Source: Centipeda felix (GTDB lineage: Bacteria > Bacillota > Negativicutes > Selenomonadales > Selenomonadaceae). Taken from it: a stretch of 64,000 bases of DNA. Below, piece after piece: positions 46,414-54,667 of this stretch. Each line of letters starts with the position of its first letter. Position 1 is the first letter of the stretch. The stretch lies in NCBI RefSeq assembly GCF_900186465.1, contig NZ_LT891958.1, positions 419,603-483,602 on the forward strand. Reading direction: 5' to 3'. The notes under the pieces are model-generated. The model saw nothing but the letters and a program-made list of their open reading frames with translations, made no database searches and had not been told where the DNA came from. Position numbers and translations under genes: made by a program.

Positions 46414-48649
46414 GGAAGGTACGCGAGATCACATCCTGCTGCTGCTCACGCGTCAGGCTGATGAACTTGACGGCGTAGCCCGAAACGCGGATGGTGAAGT
46501 TCGCATAGGCGGGATCCTCGGGATGCTCCATGATATGCTCGAGAGTCTCGCGCCCAAACACATTCACGTTCAGATGATGTGCCCCCTGATCGAAGTAGCC
46601 GTCCATGGCGCTCACAAGGTTCTGCACGCGCTCGTCCTCGTTGTGGCCGAGCGAGGCTGGTGTCATACTCTGCGTATTCGAGATGCCGTCGAGTGCCCAG
46701 TGGTACGGCAGCTTTGCCACGGAGTTGAGCGAGGCAAGCAGCCCACAGCACTCCGCGCCGTAGCTCGGGTTTGCGCCCGGCGCAAGCGGCGTCCATGCCC
46801 TTCGTCCATCCGGCATCGCGCCCGTGTACTTGCCGTAGACGACGTTCGACGTGATCGTGAGGATCGAGGTCGTCGGTTCGGAATGACGGTAGGTGTGGCG
46901 CGCCTTGATCTTCGAGAGGAAGGTCTTGAGCACCCATTTCGCAATCTCGTCCGCGCGGTCGTCGTCGTTGCCGTAGCGCGGGAAGTCGCCCTCGACCTCG
47001 TAGTCCACGACGATGCGGTCATTGTAGATCGGCTTTACTTTCGCGTACTTGATCGCGGAAAGCGAGTCAACAACATGCGAGAAGCCCGCAATGCCCGTTG
47101 CGAACGTGCGGCGCACATCCGTGTCGATGAGCGCCATCTCTGCCGCCTCATAGTAATACTTGTCGTGCATATACTGAATGATGTTCAGCGCGTTCACGTA
47201 GACGTGCGCGAGCCAGTCCATCATGCGCTCGTACTTGATGATGACGTTGTCATACTCAAGGTACTCCGTGCGGATCGGGCGGTAGGCAGGACCGACCTGC
47301 ACGCCGCTCTTTTCGTCCATACCGCCGTTGATCGCGTAGAGGAGACACTTTGCAAGGTTCGCACGCGCACCGAAGAACTGCATCTCCTTGCCCGTCTGCG
47401 TCGCGGAAACGCAGCAGCAGATCGAGTAGTCGTCCCCCCACTCGGGCTTCATCACATCGTCGTTCTCGTACTGGATCGAGCTTGTACGGATGGAGATGCG
47501 CGCCGCATAATTCTTGAACGTCTCGGGCAGGCGCGAGGAATAGAGGACGGTGAGATTCGGCTCGGGAGAGGGGCCCATGTTCTCAAGCGTATGAAGGAAG
47601 CGGAAGTCATTCTTCGTGACCATGTGGCGGCCGTCCATGCCGATGCCCGCCATCTCAAGCGTCGCCCAGATCGGGTCGCCCGAAAAGAGCTCATTATAGG
47701 AGGTGATGCGTGCGAACTTCACCATACGGAACTTCAGCACAAGGTGGTCGATCAGCTCCTGCGCCTCTTCCTCGGAGAGGAGGCCGCGTGCGAGATCACG
47801 CTGAATGTAGATGTCGAGGAAGGTCGAGATGCGTCCGACGCTCATCGCTGCGCCGTTCTGCGTCTTGATCGCCGCGAGGTAGCCGAAATAGAGCCACTGC
47901 ACTGCCTCACGTGCATTCTGCGCCGGCTGCGCGATGTCGAAGCCGTAGCTCGCCGCCATCTCCTTCATGCCCTTCAGCGCACGAATCTGCTCCGCGACCT
48001 CCTCGCGCTGACGGATCACATCGTCGCTCATGATGCCGTCGCCATAGTTCAGGAGATCCTCCTGCTTGAACGCGATGAGGTGATCGATGCCGTAGAGCGC
48101 GACGCGGCGGTAGTCGCCCACGATGCGCCCGCGCCCATAGGTGTCGGGCAGTCCCGTGATGATGTGGCTGCGGCGTGCCGCGCGGATCTCGTCCGTATAC
48201 GCGTCAAAAACTGCCTGATTGTGCGTCTTATGGTACTTTGTAAAGATCTCGTGAAGCTTCGGGCTGACCTTGTAGCCGTAGTTCTCAAGAGCCTCCTCCG
48301 CCATGCGGATGCCGCCGTACGGCATAAATGCCTGCTTCAGCGGTTTGTCTGTCTGGAGGCCAACCACCTTTTCAAGGTCTTTATGTGCGGGATCGATATA
48401 GCCCGGGCCGTATGCCGTCAGCCCCGAAACGACCTCCGTCTCCATGTCGAGAACGCCGCCCTTGGCACGTTCCTCCTTCTGGAGTTCCTGCACGCGTGCC
48501 CACAGACGATTCGTCGCATCCGTCGGCGGCGCAAGGAAGGACTCGTCGCCGTCATACGGTGTATAGTTGCGCTGGATGAAGTCACGGACATTGACCTCCT
48601 CCTGCCACACGCCGCCTGTGAATCCATCCCAATGTTTGCTGTGCAGCAT
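46400..48649 (-). CDS. pflB: Formate C-acetyltransferase (pyruvate formate-lyase)
   Basis: 749 residues, normal PflB length. The active-site cysteine pair is in [12 protein letters not shown], and the glycyl radical site is G in RVSGYAVKF near the C-terminus. It cleaves pyruvate to acetyl-CoA and formate in anaerobic metabolism. AGGAGG precedes the start. The neighbouring pflA completes the system. A promoter with TTGAAA/TATCAT lies 50-80 bp upstream. Confidence 0.97.
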   Translation of the reverse strand: MLHSKHWDGFTGGVWQEEVNVRDFIQRNYTPYDGDESFLAPPTDATNRLWARVQELQKEERAKGGVLDMETEVVSGLTAYGPGYIDPAHKDLEKVVGLQTDKPLKQAFMPYGGIRMAEEALENYGYKVSPKLHEIFTKYHKTHNQAVFDAYTDEIRAARRSHIITGLPDTYGRGRIVGDYRRVALYGIDHLIAFKQEDLLNYGDGIMSDDVIRQREEVAEQIRALKGMKEMAASYGFDIAQPAQNAREAVQWLYFGYLAAIKTQNGAAMSVGRISTFLDIYIQRDLARGLLSEEEAQELIDHLVLKFRMVKFARITSYNELFSGDPIWATLEMAGIGMDGRHMVTKNDFRFLHTLENMGPSPEPNLTVLYSSRLPETFKNYAARISIRTSSIQYENDDVMKPEWGDDYSICCCVSATQTGKEMQFFGARANLAKCLLYAINGGMDEKSGVQVGPAYRPIRTEYLEYDNVIIKYERMMDWLAHVYVNALNIIQYMHDKYYYEAAEMALIDTDVRRTFATGIAGFSHVVDSLSAIKYAKVKPIYNDRIVVDYEVEGDFPRYGNDDDRADEIAKWVLKTFLSKIKARHTYRHSEPTTSILTITSNVVYGKYTGAMPDGRRAWTPLAPGANPSYGAECCGLLASLNSVAKLPYHWALDGISNTQSMTPASLGHNEDERVQNLVSAMDGYFDQGAHHLNVNVFGRETLEHIMEHPEDPAYANFTIRVSGYAVKFISLTREQQQDVISRTFHDRM

Positions 48650-48700
48650 AATATACCTCCTGTTATTTATTATTGAGAAAATCCCTCATTCGGTACTTTT

Positions 48701-48729
48701 ATGATACTTGAATCGCATTCACTTTTCAA
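48701..48729 (-). promoter_or_regulatory. Promoter of pflB
   Basis: On the minus strand TTGAAA (48724-48729), 17-base spacer, TATCAT (48701-48706). The 285-bp spacer up to the next gene is AT-rich and also contains a TTGAA..TTCAA palindrome across the promoter; nothing else is recognisable in it. Confidence 0.65.
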
Positions 48730-48934
48730 TATCTTTCAGAAGATAAACGATATCAATATTTTTCATGAAAATCATAAAAAAATCATATAGGTTCTGCAGC
48801 AAAAAGGCAGACAGCATCCGCCGTGCAAATTTCCCGACGCAGGCAGTTGTATGCCTGCCCCACGAAAGGCTGCTGCGGAGTATCGTCGCCGTCCGCTATG
48901 GCCGCAGCATTCCTCATGAGCTCATAAGATAGAG

Positions 48935-50101
48935 CTATTCCCGCTCCGACCCCGGCTCCGGCGTCACGAATGCGAGAAGAGCCGCCAGCGGCAGTGCGAT
49001 GACAGAGACGAGGAGCGCAGGCGCGAGCCCGATGTGGTCGCCGAGTGCCGCCGTCGCCGCGACACCAAGGCTGCCGAGGCCAAACGACATGCCGAGCATC
49101 ATCCCCGACGCCATGCCCGCGTTCTCGGGGAGTGCCTGTTGTGCCCAGATGATTGAGCTCGGCTGCGGTGCCATCAGCATAAAGCCCGCCGCAAAGAGGA
49201 CGGCACCGCCCAGTACGTCCGCGCTGACATGGGTGAAGTAGTAGGCAGACGGCAGGATGCCGAGGAGGAGCGCCCCCACGATGATTCTGCGCCCCGAGAG
49301 AGAATCGGCGAGGTTGCCGCCGACGAGTCCGCCGACCATGCCGCCGACCATGAAAATCATGAGAAAGAGCCCCGCTGCGTGCGTATCCTCGCCGCTGCGG
49401 ACGAGGAGGAGCGGGAGGAACGTCCCGAATGCACCGTGTGTCCAGCAGCGCAGCCCCATCGCGAGGTTCAGCGTGATCGTCGTACGGGCAAAGAGAACGT
49501 GCGAGAGCTTCGACGGATGTGCGGGTGTGTGTTCGGGCAGCGAGGAGACGGCGCAGAGCCCCGAGTGCAGAAACAGCACAGCGATCAGGATCGTCGGGAG
49601 GAGCAAAAGAGGCAGAGCACGCAGCGGAAAGAAGTCGAGGAAGGCGACGAGGATCAGCGGGACAAACGCCATGCCCGCGTTCCCCCCTGCGATGAAGTAG
49701 CTCATCATCCCGTTTCCGCGCCCCTCCGCCGCTGTCCGTCCGATGAGCATGGAGGAGAGCGGATGGTAGGCCGCAACAGCGATGCCCGTCACGGCGACAA
49801 CGAGGAAGAGAAGTGCCGTATGCGATACGTACCCCACCAGACACATGGGAGCAGCGGCGGCAGGCACGAGCCACGGGAGGAGCGGGCTGAAGTTCCGCCG
49901 ATCCATCACGCAGCCGATGACGGGCTGGAGCATATTCGTCGTCACCGACGAGACCATGACAAGCACGCCGCACATCGTCAGGGACAGACCGAACTGCGTC
50001 ATGAGCAGTGGGAGCAGGATGGGCAGAAAGTTTCCATAGAAATCCACCATCCCATGTCCCGTCGAGAGCAGTGCCGCCGCATGACGTATCTCATATTTCA
50101 T
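48935..50101 (-). CDS. MFS transporter, fosmidomycin-resistance-type
   Basis: 388 residues with 12 hydrophobic segments. The opening LSTGHGMVDFYGNFLPILLPLL is characteristic of the Fsr (fosmidomycin resistance) branch of the major facilitators; PLGSSMLIGR-like and NLADSLSGRR segments follow. It is probably an efflux pump of unknown natural substrate. Start at 50101 has GGAGG nine bases upstream; a 28-residue upstream extension has none. It stands alone, divergent from the flavodoxin gene. Confidence 0.85.
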   Translation of the reverse strand: MKYEIRHAAALLSTGHGMVDFYGNFLPILLPLLMTQFGLSLTMCGVLVMVSSVTTNMLQPVIGCVMDRRNFSPLLPWLVPAAAAPMCLVGYVSHTALLFLVVAVTGIAVAAYHPLSSMLIGRTAAEGRGNGMMSYFIAGGNAGMAFVPLILVAFLDFFPLRALPLLLLPTILIAVLFLHSGLCAVSSLPEHTPAHPSKLSHVLFARTTITLNLAMGLRCWTHGAFGTFLPLLLVRSGEDTHAAGLFLMIFMVGGMVGGLVGGNLADSLSGRRIIVGALLLGILPSAYYFTHVSADVLGGAVLFAAGFMLMAPQPSSIIWAQQALPENAGMASGMMLGMSFGLGSLGVAATAALGDHIGLAPALLVSVIALPLAALLAFVTPEPGSERE

Positions 50102-50216
50102 CTCATATTGCCTCCTGTGATTGATTTCCTTGCACAATACGCAAAAGTATGTTGTAATAATTCCAACAGAATATAATTTTAGCAAACCGCAGGGAAATGT
50201 AAAGGAGTATTGTCAC

Positions 50217-50774
50217 ATGAGAAAATGGGCCGTCATCTATTCGTCCGCCTCTGGAAACACCAAAACGATTGCCGAGGAGATCGCCGGGACGGCAGGGGCT
50301 GACCTCTTCCCCATCCAGAACGCGCCGACGGATCTCTCCGCCTACGAGGTTGTCGCCCTCGGCTACTGGATACGGCGCGGCGGTCCCGACGATCGCATGA
50401 AGGCATACCTGCCGCAGGTCGCAGATGCGCGCGTTGTCCTCTTCCAGACGCACGGAACGGACGTCGGCTCAGAGCACGCCGTCACCTCCTTTGCGCGTGC
50501 CGCCTACCTCCTCGGAAAGGGCTGCGAAATCCTCGGCACATTCTCCGCGCAGGGAAAGCTCGCGCCCGCCCTCATCGAGCGACGCAAGAAATCCGATCCC
50601 GACGACACCCACAACAGCCCCGAGGCGCAGGAGCGCTGGGTGCGTGCCGCCGAGCATCCAAACGAAGCGGATCGCGCTGCCGCACGTGAATTCGTCCACA
50701 AAATGGAGCACAAAATGGATCTGCTCGAAAAATTCCGCCGTGCGCAGGAGGAAAAGAAAAGCGCACACGCTTGA
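50217..50774 (+). CDS. Flavodoxin family protein
   Basis: 185 residues. The flavodoxin-like phosphate-binding loop SSASGNTKTIAEEIA is at the N-terminus, followed by alternating strands and helices (VVALGYWIRRGGPD, VVLFQTHGTD). A helical C-terminal extension (about residues 120-185) is highly charged. It probably binds FMN and acts as an electron carrier or an NADPH-linked reductase partner. AAGGAG lies upstream of 50217. The redox partner is not identified. Confidence 0.8.
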   Translation: MRKWAVIYSSASGNTKTIAEEIAGTAGADLFPIQNAPTDLSAYEVVALGYWIRRGGPDDRMKAYLPQVADARVVLFQTHGTDVGSEHAVTSFARAAYLLGKGCEILGTFSAQGKLAPALIERRKKSDPDDTHNSPEAQERWVRAAEHPNEADRAAAREFVHKMEHKMDLLEKFRRAQEEKKSAHA

Positions 50775-50833
50775 ATGCTTTACAGCCCCACGCTACCGCT
50801 TTATACTATTGATATAGAAAGATGCATTTTCTT

Positions 50834-51100
50834 ATGCCCGAACTCAGTCGTTTTATGGGTATGGTCATCAAGATGATCTTTTTCGATGATGACCGCCATC
50901 ACAAACCACACGTTCATGTATTCTACGGTGACTTCAAGGCATCCGTCGCCATCGACGGAGAACTCCTTGCTGGCAAACTGCCGGACAAGCAGTTAAAGCT
51001 TCTCACAGCATGGCTCTATATCCACGAGGATGAACTCTATGCTGCATGGAACAACGCCGTACGCGGGATGCACTTTGACAAGATCGAACCGCTCAGATAG
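50834..51100 (+). CDS. DUF4160 protein (toxin-antitoxin-like pair, first gene)
   Basis: 88 residues. The opening MPELSRFMGMVIKMIFFDDDRHHKPHVH-type pattern, with clustered histidines, and KLLTAWLYIHEDEL are the DUF4160 signature. The start at 50834 fits the family opening; an in-frame ATG at 50822 is possible. DUF4160 genes typically pair with DUF2442 genes, as here (10 bp apart), an arrangement often proposed to be a toxin-antitoxin system. Confidence 0.8.
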   Translation: MPELSRFMGMVIKMIFFDDDRHHKPHVHVFYGDFKASVAIDGELLAGKLPDKQLKLLTAWLYIHEDELYAAWNNAVRGMHFDKIEPLR

Positions 51101-51110
51101 GAGACACATC

Positions 51111-51455
51111 ATGTATATTCGAGATGGGATTGCCTATGCCTCAGAGCCTTATGAGGATCTGACCATCACCGGTTTTCGCATCATTGACGACCTTTACATG
51201 GTCGTCACATTTTCAACAGGCGAGGAGCGTATTTTCGATGTTTCGGGACTTCTACGCTATCCTGCATTCGCGCCGCTGTCCGATCGCAGCGTATTTGATA
51301 CAGCACGCTTGGAGCACGGATTTCTCACATGGCAGAATGGAGCAATTGACATTGCTCCTGAGGCAGTTTATAAGGAAAGCTACCCTTACAGTACACACAC
51401 TGCCAATCGTCTGCCAAGCAGCAATACCCTCCCGCCTCTGGCATATTCTAGCTAA
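51111..51455 (+). CDS. DUF2442 protein (toxin-antitoxin-like pair, second gene)
   Basis: 114 residues. The core resembles DUF2442: VVTFSTGEERIFDVSGLL, then WQNGAIDIAPEAVY. The C-terminal 25 residues (after VYKESYPY) are longer than in typical members and rich in S, T and N. GGAG lies 11 bp upstream. It likely works with the preceding DUF4160 gene. Confidence 0.75.
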   Translation: MYIRDGIAYASEPYEDLTITGFRIIDDLYMVVTFSTGEERIFDVSGLLRYPAFAPLSDRSVFDTARLEHGFLTWQNGAIDIAPEAVYKESYPYSTHTANRLPSSNTLPPLAYSS

Positions 51456-51466
51456 GGTTACGCTAC

Positions 51467-51835
51467 ATGGATACCGAAAAAAAACGCGCGATGGAAGCCG
51501 AGGTGATGTCGATGATGATCGGCATCTACTGCCGCGGACACCATCACGCGAATCGCAGTGCTGCATCTGAGAGCGAGCCCTCGCTCTGTCCCGACTGCCG
51601 CCGCCTCCTCACCTATGCCCGCAGCCGTATCACGGCATGCCCGCGCATGGATGTCAAGTCGTTCTGCTCTGCCTGTCCCGTCCACTGTTACAGCCGAGAA
51701 ATGCGGGAGAAAATCCGTGAGGTGATGCGCTGGAGCGGACCTCGCATGCTCCTGCATCACCCGCTCATGACCCTGCATCACATGTGGATTGACTACCGTT
51801 CACGACGTCGCGAGAAAAAGGAGCAGCATCCATGA
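51467..51835 (+). CDS. YgbA-like nitrous oxide-stimulated promoter family protein
   Basis: 122 residues. Cysteine clusters (C22, CPDC, CP, FCSACPVHCY) and the basic helical C-terminus (LMTLHHMWIDYRSRRREKK) match the YgbA_NO family, whose name comes from nitric/nitrous oxide-responsive promoters. It may bind metal or an iron-sulfur cluster. It overlaps the asparaginase start (ATGA). Confidence 0.8.
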   Translation: MDTEKKRAMEAEVMSMMIGIYCRGHHHANRSAASESEPSLCPDCRRLLTYARSRITACPRMDVKSFCSACPVHCYSREMREKIREVMRWSGPRMLLHHPLMTLHHMWIDYRSRRREKKEQHP

Positions 51836-52779
51836 AAAAAATCCTGCTGATCGCCACGGGCGGCACCATTGCTTCGCGGGAAACGGAACACGGTCTGCGT
51901 CCCGCACTCTCCGCAGATGACCTGCGCGCTGCGATGGGCGTGAAAGACGCCGCCGTGGATACACTCGACCTCCTCGCCCTCGACTCGACCAACATCGCCC
52001 CGCCGCACTGGGAGCGGATCGCCCGGTACGTTGCCGACTGTCGTCAGGCACACGACGGCATCATTATCTCACACGGCACAGATACTATGGCGTACACCGC
52101 CGCTGCCCTCTACTATATGCTCGAGCATATCGACCGCCCTGTCGTCCTCACGGGGGCGCAGCGGCCACTCGGCACGGCGGACTCGGATGCGGGGGCAAAT
52201 CTGCGCCTCGCTGCACGCGCTGCGCTCAGCGGACATGCGGGCGTCATGATCGCGTTCGGCGGACGCATCATTCACGGCAACGCCGCAAAGAAAGTTCACT
52301 CCCTCGCCGACGATGCCTTCCGCAGCATCGGGCGTACAGAGATCGACCTCGATGCCGCGCCCGTCCCGCCATCTGCCCCCTTCTGTCTGCATGGGACACT
52401 GGAGCGGCGCGTCGCCGTCCTCCGTCTCTACCCGGGGATGTCCCCCGACGCCGTCACAACCTGCATCAAGGCGGGCTGCCGCGGCCTCATCATTGAGGGC
52501 TACGGCCTCGGCAGCGTCCCCACAGGGGATGCGGAGGCGAGCTTCCTCCCCGCCCTGCAGCTCGCGCGCGAGGCGGGCTGCACCGTCGTCCTCACAACGC
52601 AGTGCATTGAGGGCGGCGCGGACATCCGCCGCTATGAGGTCGGCGTGCGGGCGGCAGAGCTCGGCGCTCTCTCGGGCGGCACACTCCCCATCGAGGCACT
52701 CTATGCCCTGCTCCTGCAGCGTCTTGCCGAGAGTCCCGCGGGGACGCCGCTCACCTCTCTCGATGTAGCTGAGAAATAA
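51832..52779 (+). CDS. ansA: L-asparaginase (type I)
   Basis: 315 residues. Catalytic threonines are in ATGGTIAS (near residue 11) and HGTDTMAYTA (about residue 85), with K in the KKVHSLADDAF segment. It hydrolyses asparagine to aspartate and ammonia. No signal peptide, so cytoplasmic. The start overlaps the stop of the YgbA-like gene by 4 bp, so the two are co-translated. Confidence 0.95.
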   Translation: MKKILLIATGGTIASRETEHGLRPALSADDLRAAMGVKDAAVDTLDLLALDSTNIAPPHWERIARYVADCRQAHDGIIISHGTDTMAYTAAALYYMLEHIDRPVVLTGAQRPLGTADSDAGANLRLAARAALSGHAGVMIAFGGRIIHGNAAKKVHSLADDAFRSIGRTEIDLDAAPVPPSAPFCLHGTLERRVAVLRLYPGMSPDAVTTCIKAGCRGLIIEGYGLGSVPTGDAEASFLPALQLAREAGCTVVLTTQCIEGGADIRRYEVGVRAAELGALSGGTLPIEALYALLLQRLAESPAGTPLTSLDVAEK

Positions 52780-52826
52780 AAAACGCTTACCCTAAAAAAT
52801 TATTGAAAATTTTTCTCAAATACCTA

Positions 52827-52855
52827 TTGATTTTCTTTCTCACATGTGCTATATT
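52827..52855 (+). promoter_or_regulatory. Promoter of the candidate small RNA
   Basis: TTGATT (52827-52832), 17-base spacer, TATATT (52850-52855). The predicted start is near 52862. Confidence 0.7.
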
Positions 52856-52861
52856 CTATAC

Positions 52862-52961
52862 AAGCTTTCGTTGAGGAAACATCCTCGGATGTTTCCAAAG
52901 CTCTCCTAAAATATAATACACAGCAAAGATAGTCCACAGTGGAGTGTGGGCTATTTTTGTG
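52862..52961 (+). ncRNA. Candidate small RNA of about 100 nt
   Basis: From the predicted start, AGCTTT (52863-52868) pairs with AAAGCT (52897-52902), enclosing a CGTTGA bulge and a perfect GGAAACATCC/GGATGTTTCC hairpin (52875-52896). After an AT-rich link comes a terminator hairpin ATAGTCCACA/TGTGGGCTAT (52929-52954) with TTTTT. No coding sequence fits. The family is not one I recognise. Confidence 0.6.
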
Positions 52962-53063
52962 TCATCTTTTAACAATGACTCTTCAAAAGCAGAAATCCCC
53001 TATTGACAGCCATGCTATAATAAATCAAAAGGTCAATATCGTGGATCACAGGGAGATGAAGCT

Positions 53064-53996
53064 ATGGCAAAAGAACATATCGAAAAGGATATTATCATCA
53101 TCGGCGCGGGCATGGCGGGGCTGACTGCCGCACTCTATGCGGGGCGCATGAATCTCAGGACGCTCGTCCTCGAAAACGCGCTCGTCGGTGGTCAGATCGC
53201 CACGGCGGCGGATATTGAGAACTTCCCGGGCTTCGAGCGCGTGAGCGGGATGGAGCTGATCGGCACGCTCGAAAAGCAGGCGATGAATTTCGGTGCGGAG
53301 ATCGACGAGTTCGACCGCATTGAGCGCGTCGATCTAAAGAGCACGCCGAAGATTGTGGAGACCGAAACACGCGTCTACGAGACGCCCGTCGTCATCATTG
53401 CCTCAGGCATGAACCGCCGCAAGCTCCCCCTGCCGCAGGAACCTCACTACTTCAATCGCGGTGTGCACTACTGCCATATGTGCGATGGGCACACGTATCA
53501 GGGCAAGGTGATCTCCGTCATGGGCGGCGGCAACGCGGCAGTCGATGCAGCGAACTTCCTCACGAAGTACGCCAAGCACCTCTATCTCATCCACCGCTCC
53601 CAGCTGCGCGCGGATAAGACCTCACAGGATGCGCTCTACGCCAATCCAAAGGTGACGGTTATGCTCGAGACGGAGATCACACATCTGAATGGCGAGGATC
53701 GCCTCACGTCCGTCGATCTCCTGCACAAGGATACGGGCGCGAAGGAGACACTGCCGGTCGATGCGATTTTCGTCAACATCGGCGTTATCCCGAACACGGA
53801 GCTCTTCAAGGGGCAGCTCGCCCTCACGGAGGCGGGCTACATCCCGGCGGGTGAGGACTGCCGCACGGAGATCCCGGGGGTCTTTGCCGCCGGCGATATC
53901 CGCGTCAAGGAGATCCACCAGCTGACGACCGCCGCCGCCGACGGCACGACCGCCGCCCTCCACGCGGAGAAGTATCTCGCGGCTTTGAAGAAGTAA
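53064..53996 (+). CDS. trxB: Thioredoxin reductase-like flavoprotein
   Basis: 310 residues. FAD-binding GAGMAGLTAALYAGR, the redox pair C137-C140 in HYCHMCDGH, NAD(P)-binding GGGNAAVDAA and the C-terminal PGVFAAGDI motif are all present. The pyridine nucleotide loop reads HRSQLRAD rather than the HRRxxxRA of NADPH-specific TrxR, so cofactor preference may differ. Its likely partners are the two glutaredoxin-like proteins that follow. Confidence 0.93.
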   Translation: MAKEHIEKDIIIIGAGMAGLTAALYAGRMNLRTLVLENALVGGQIATAADIENFPGFERVSGMELIGTLEKQAMNFGAEIDEFDRIERVDLKSTPKIVETETRVYETPVVIIASGMNRRKLPLPQEPHYFNRGVHYCHMCDGHTYQGKVISVMGGGNAAVDAANFLTKYAKHLYLIHRSQLRADKTSQDALYANPKVTVMLETEITHLNGEDRLTSVDLLHKDTGAKETLPVDAIFVNIGVIPNTELFKGQLALTEAGYIPAGEDCRTEIPGVFAAGDIRVKEIHQLTTAAADGTTAALHAEKYLAALKK

Positions 53997-54032
53997 TGAA
54001 CGATTTGATATAAACAACAAGGAGGAATTCCC

Positions 54033-54263
54033 ATGATTCAGGTTTTCTCGTTCGACGCGTGCCCGTGGTGCACGAAGGCAAAGAAGTATCTCGACAAGAA
54101 GGGCGTCGCCTACAAGGTGCGCGACATTGAAAAGGAGCCCGCCGCCTACGACGAGCTCGTGAAGCTCACGGGCGAGGCTGCATGCCCCGTCATCCTCGCC
54201 GACAACGGCGAGTACGTGCGCGGCTTTGATCAGCCCGCCATCGACAAGCTCATCGGCGCATAA
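54033..54263 (+). CDS. Glutaredoxin-like mini-redoxin (CPWC)
   Basis: 76 residues. The thioredoxin-fold opening MIQVFSFDACPWCTKAKK has the redox pair CPWC, and EAACPVILADN supplies the cis-Pro region. It is the size of NrdH/glutaredoxins. It lies 36 bp after trxB, which suggests it is reduced by that enzyme; similar TrxR-plus-redoxin pairs reduce peroxiredoxins in clostridia (known for the family, inferred here). Confidence 0.9.
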   Translation: MIQVFSFDACPWCTKAKKYLDKKGVAYKVRDIEKEPAAYDELVKLTGEAACPVILADNGEYVRGFDQPAIDKLIGA

Positions 54264-54273
54264 GGAGGGCTTC

Positions 54274-54510
54274 ATGGTAAAGGTTTACTCCATCACGGTC
54301 TGCCCGTGGTGCACGAAGGTGAAACACTACCTGAAATATCGCGGCATTCCCTATGAGGAGCATAACATCGAGCACGACCCTGCCGCCCTCGCGGAGTGCA
54401 AGGCGCTCTCCGGCGACACGATCGTTCCCGTGACGACGGCGGACGGCAAGGACTTCGCCCTCAGCTATGACCGCGAGAAATTGGACAAGATCCTCGGAAT
54501 CACAGGATAA
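54274..54510 (+). CDS. Second glutaredoxin-like mini-redoxin (CPWC)
   Basis: 78 residues, paralogue of the preceding gene: SITVCPWCTKVKHYLKYRG with CPWC, then TIVPVTTADG. The active-site flanks and the tail differ, so a different target is likely. The start at 54274 has AGGAGGG upstream and lies 10 bp after the first redoxin; a longer in-frame start inside that gene is rejected. Confidence 0.9.
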   Translation: MVKVYSITVCPWCTKVKHYLKYRGIPYEEHNIEHDPAALAECKALSGDTIVPVTTADGKDFALSYDREKLDKILGITG

Positions 54511-54527
54511 ACAAGATAAGCAAAGAC

Positions 54528-54558
54528 GACGGATGCAGGAAATTGCATCCGTTTTTTA
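54528..54558 (+). terminator. Terminator of the trxB-redoxin operon
   Basis: CGGATGCA pairs with TGCATCCG around six bases, followed by TTTTTTA. Confidence 0.88.
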
Positions 54559-54667
54559 TTTTTTCACACTTGCCAAACGCTTCTAATAGGATTAAAATAA
54601 AAGTGCATTGATATTTTATTTGAACGGGAACCGTTTTCTCGGTTTCTCGCAGTAAGGAGGTATTGCT

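Noticed and set aside
46340..48676. Plus-strand open frame antisense to pflB
   Set aside because: Codon-bias shadow; pflB on the other strand has clear active-site motifs.
48783..49973. 396-codon frame on the minus strand across the MFS exporter
   Set aside because: Same strand but out of frame with the MFS gene, and very rich in Arg, Cys and Pro; no domain.
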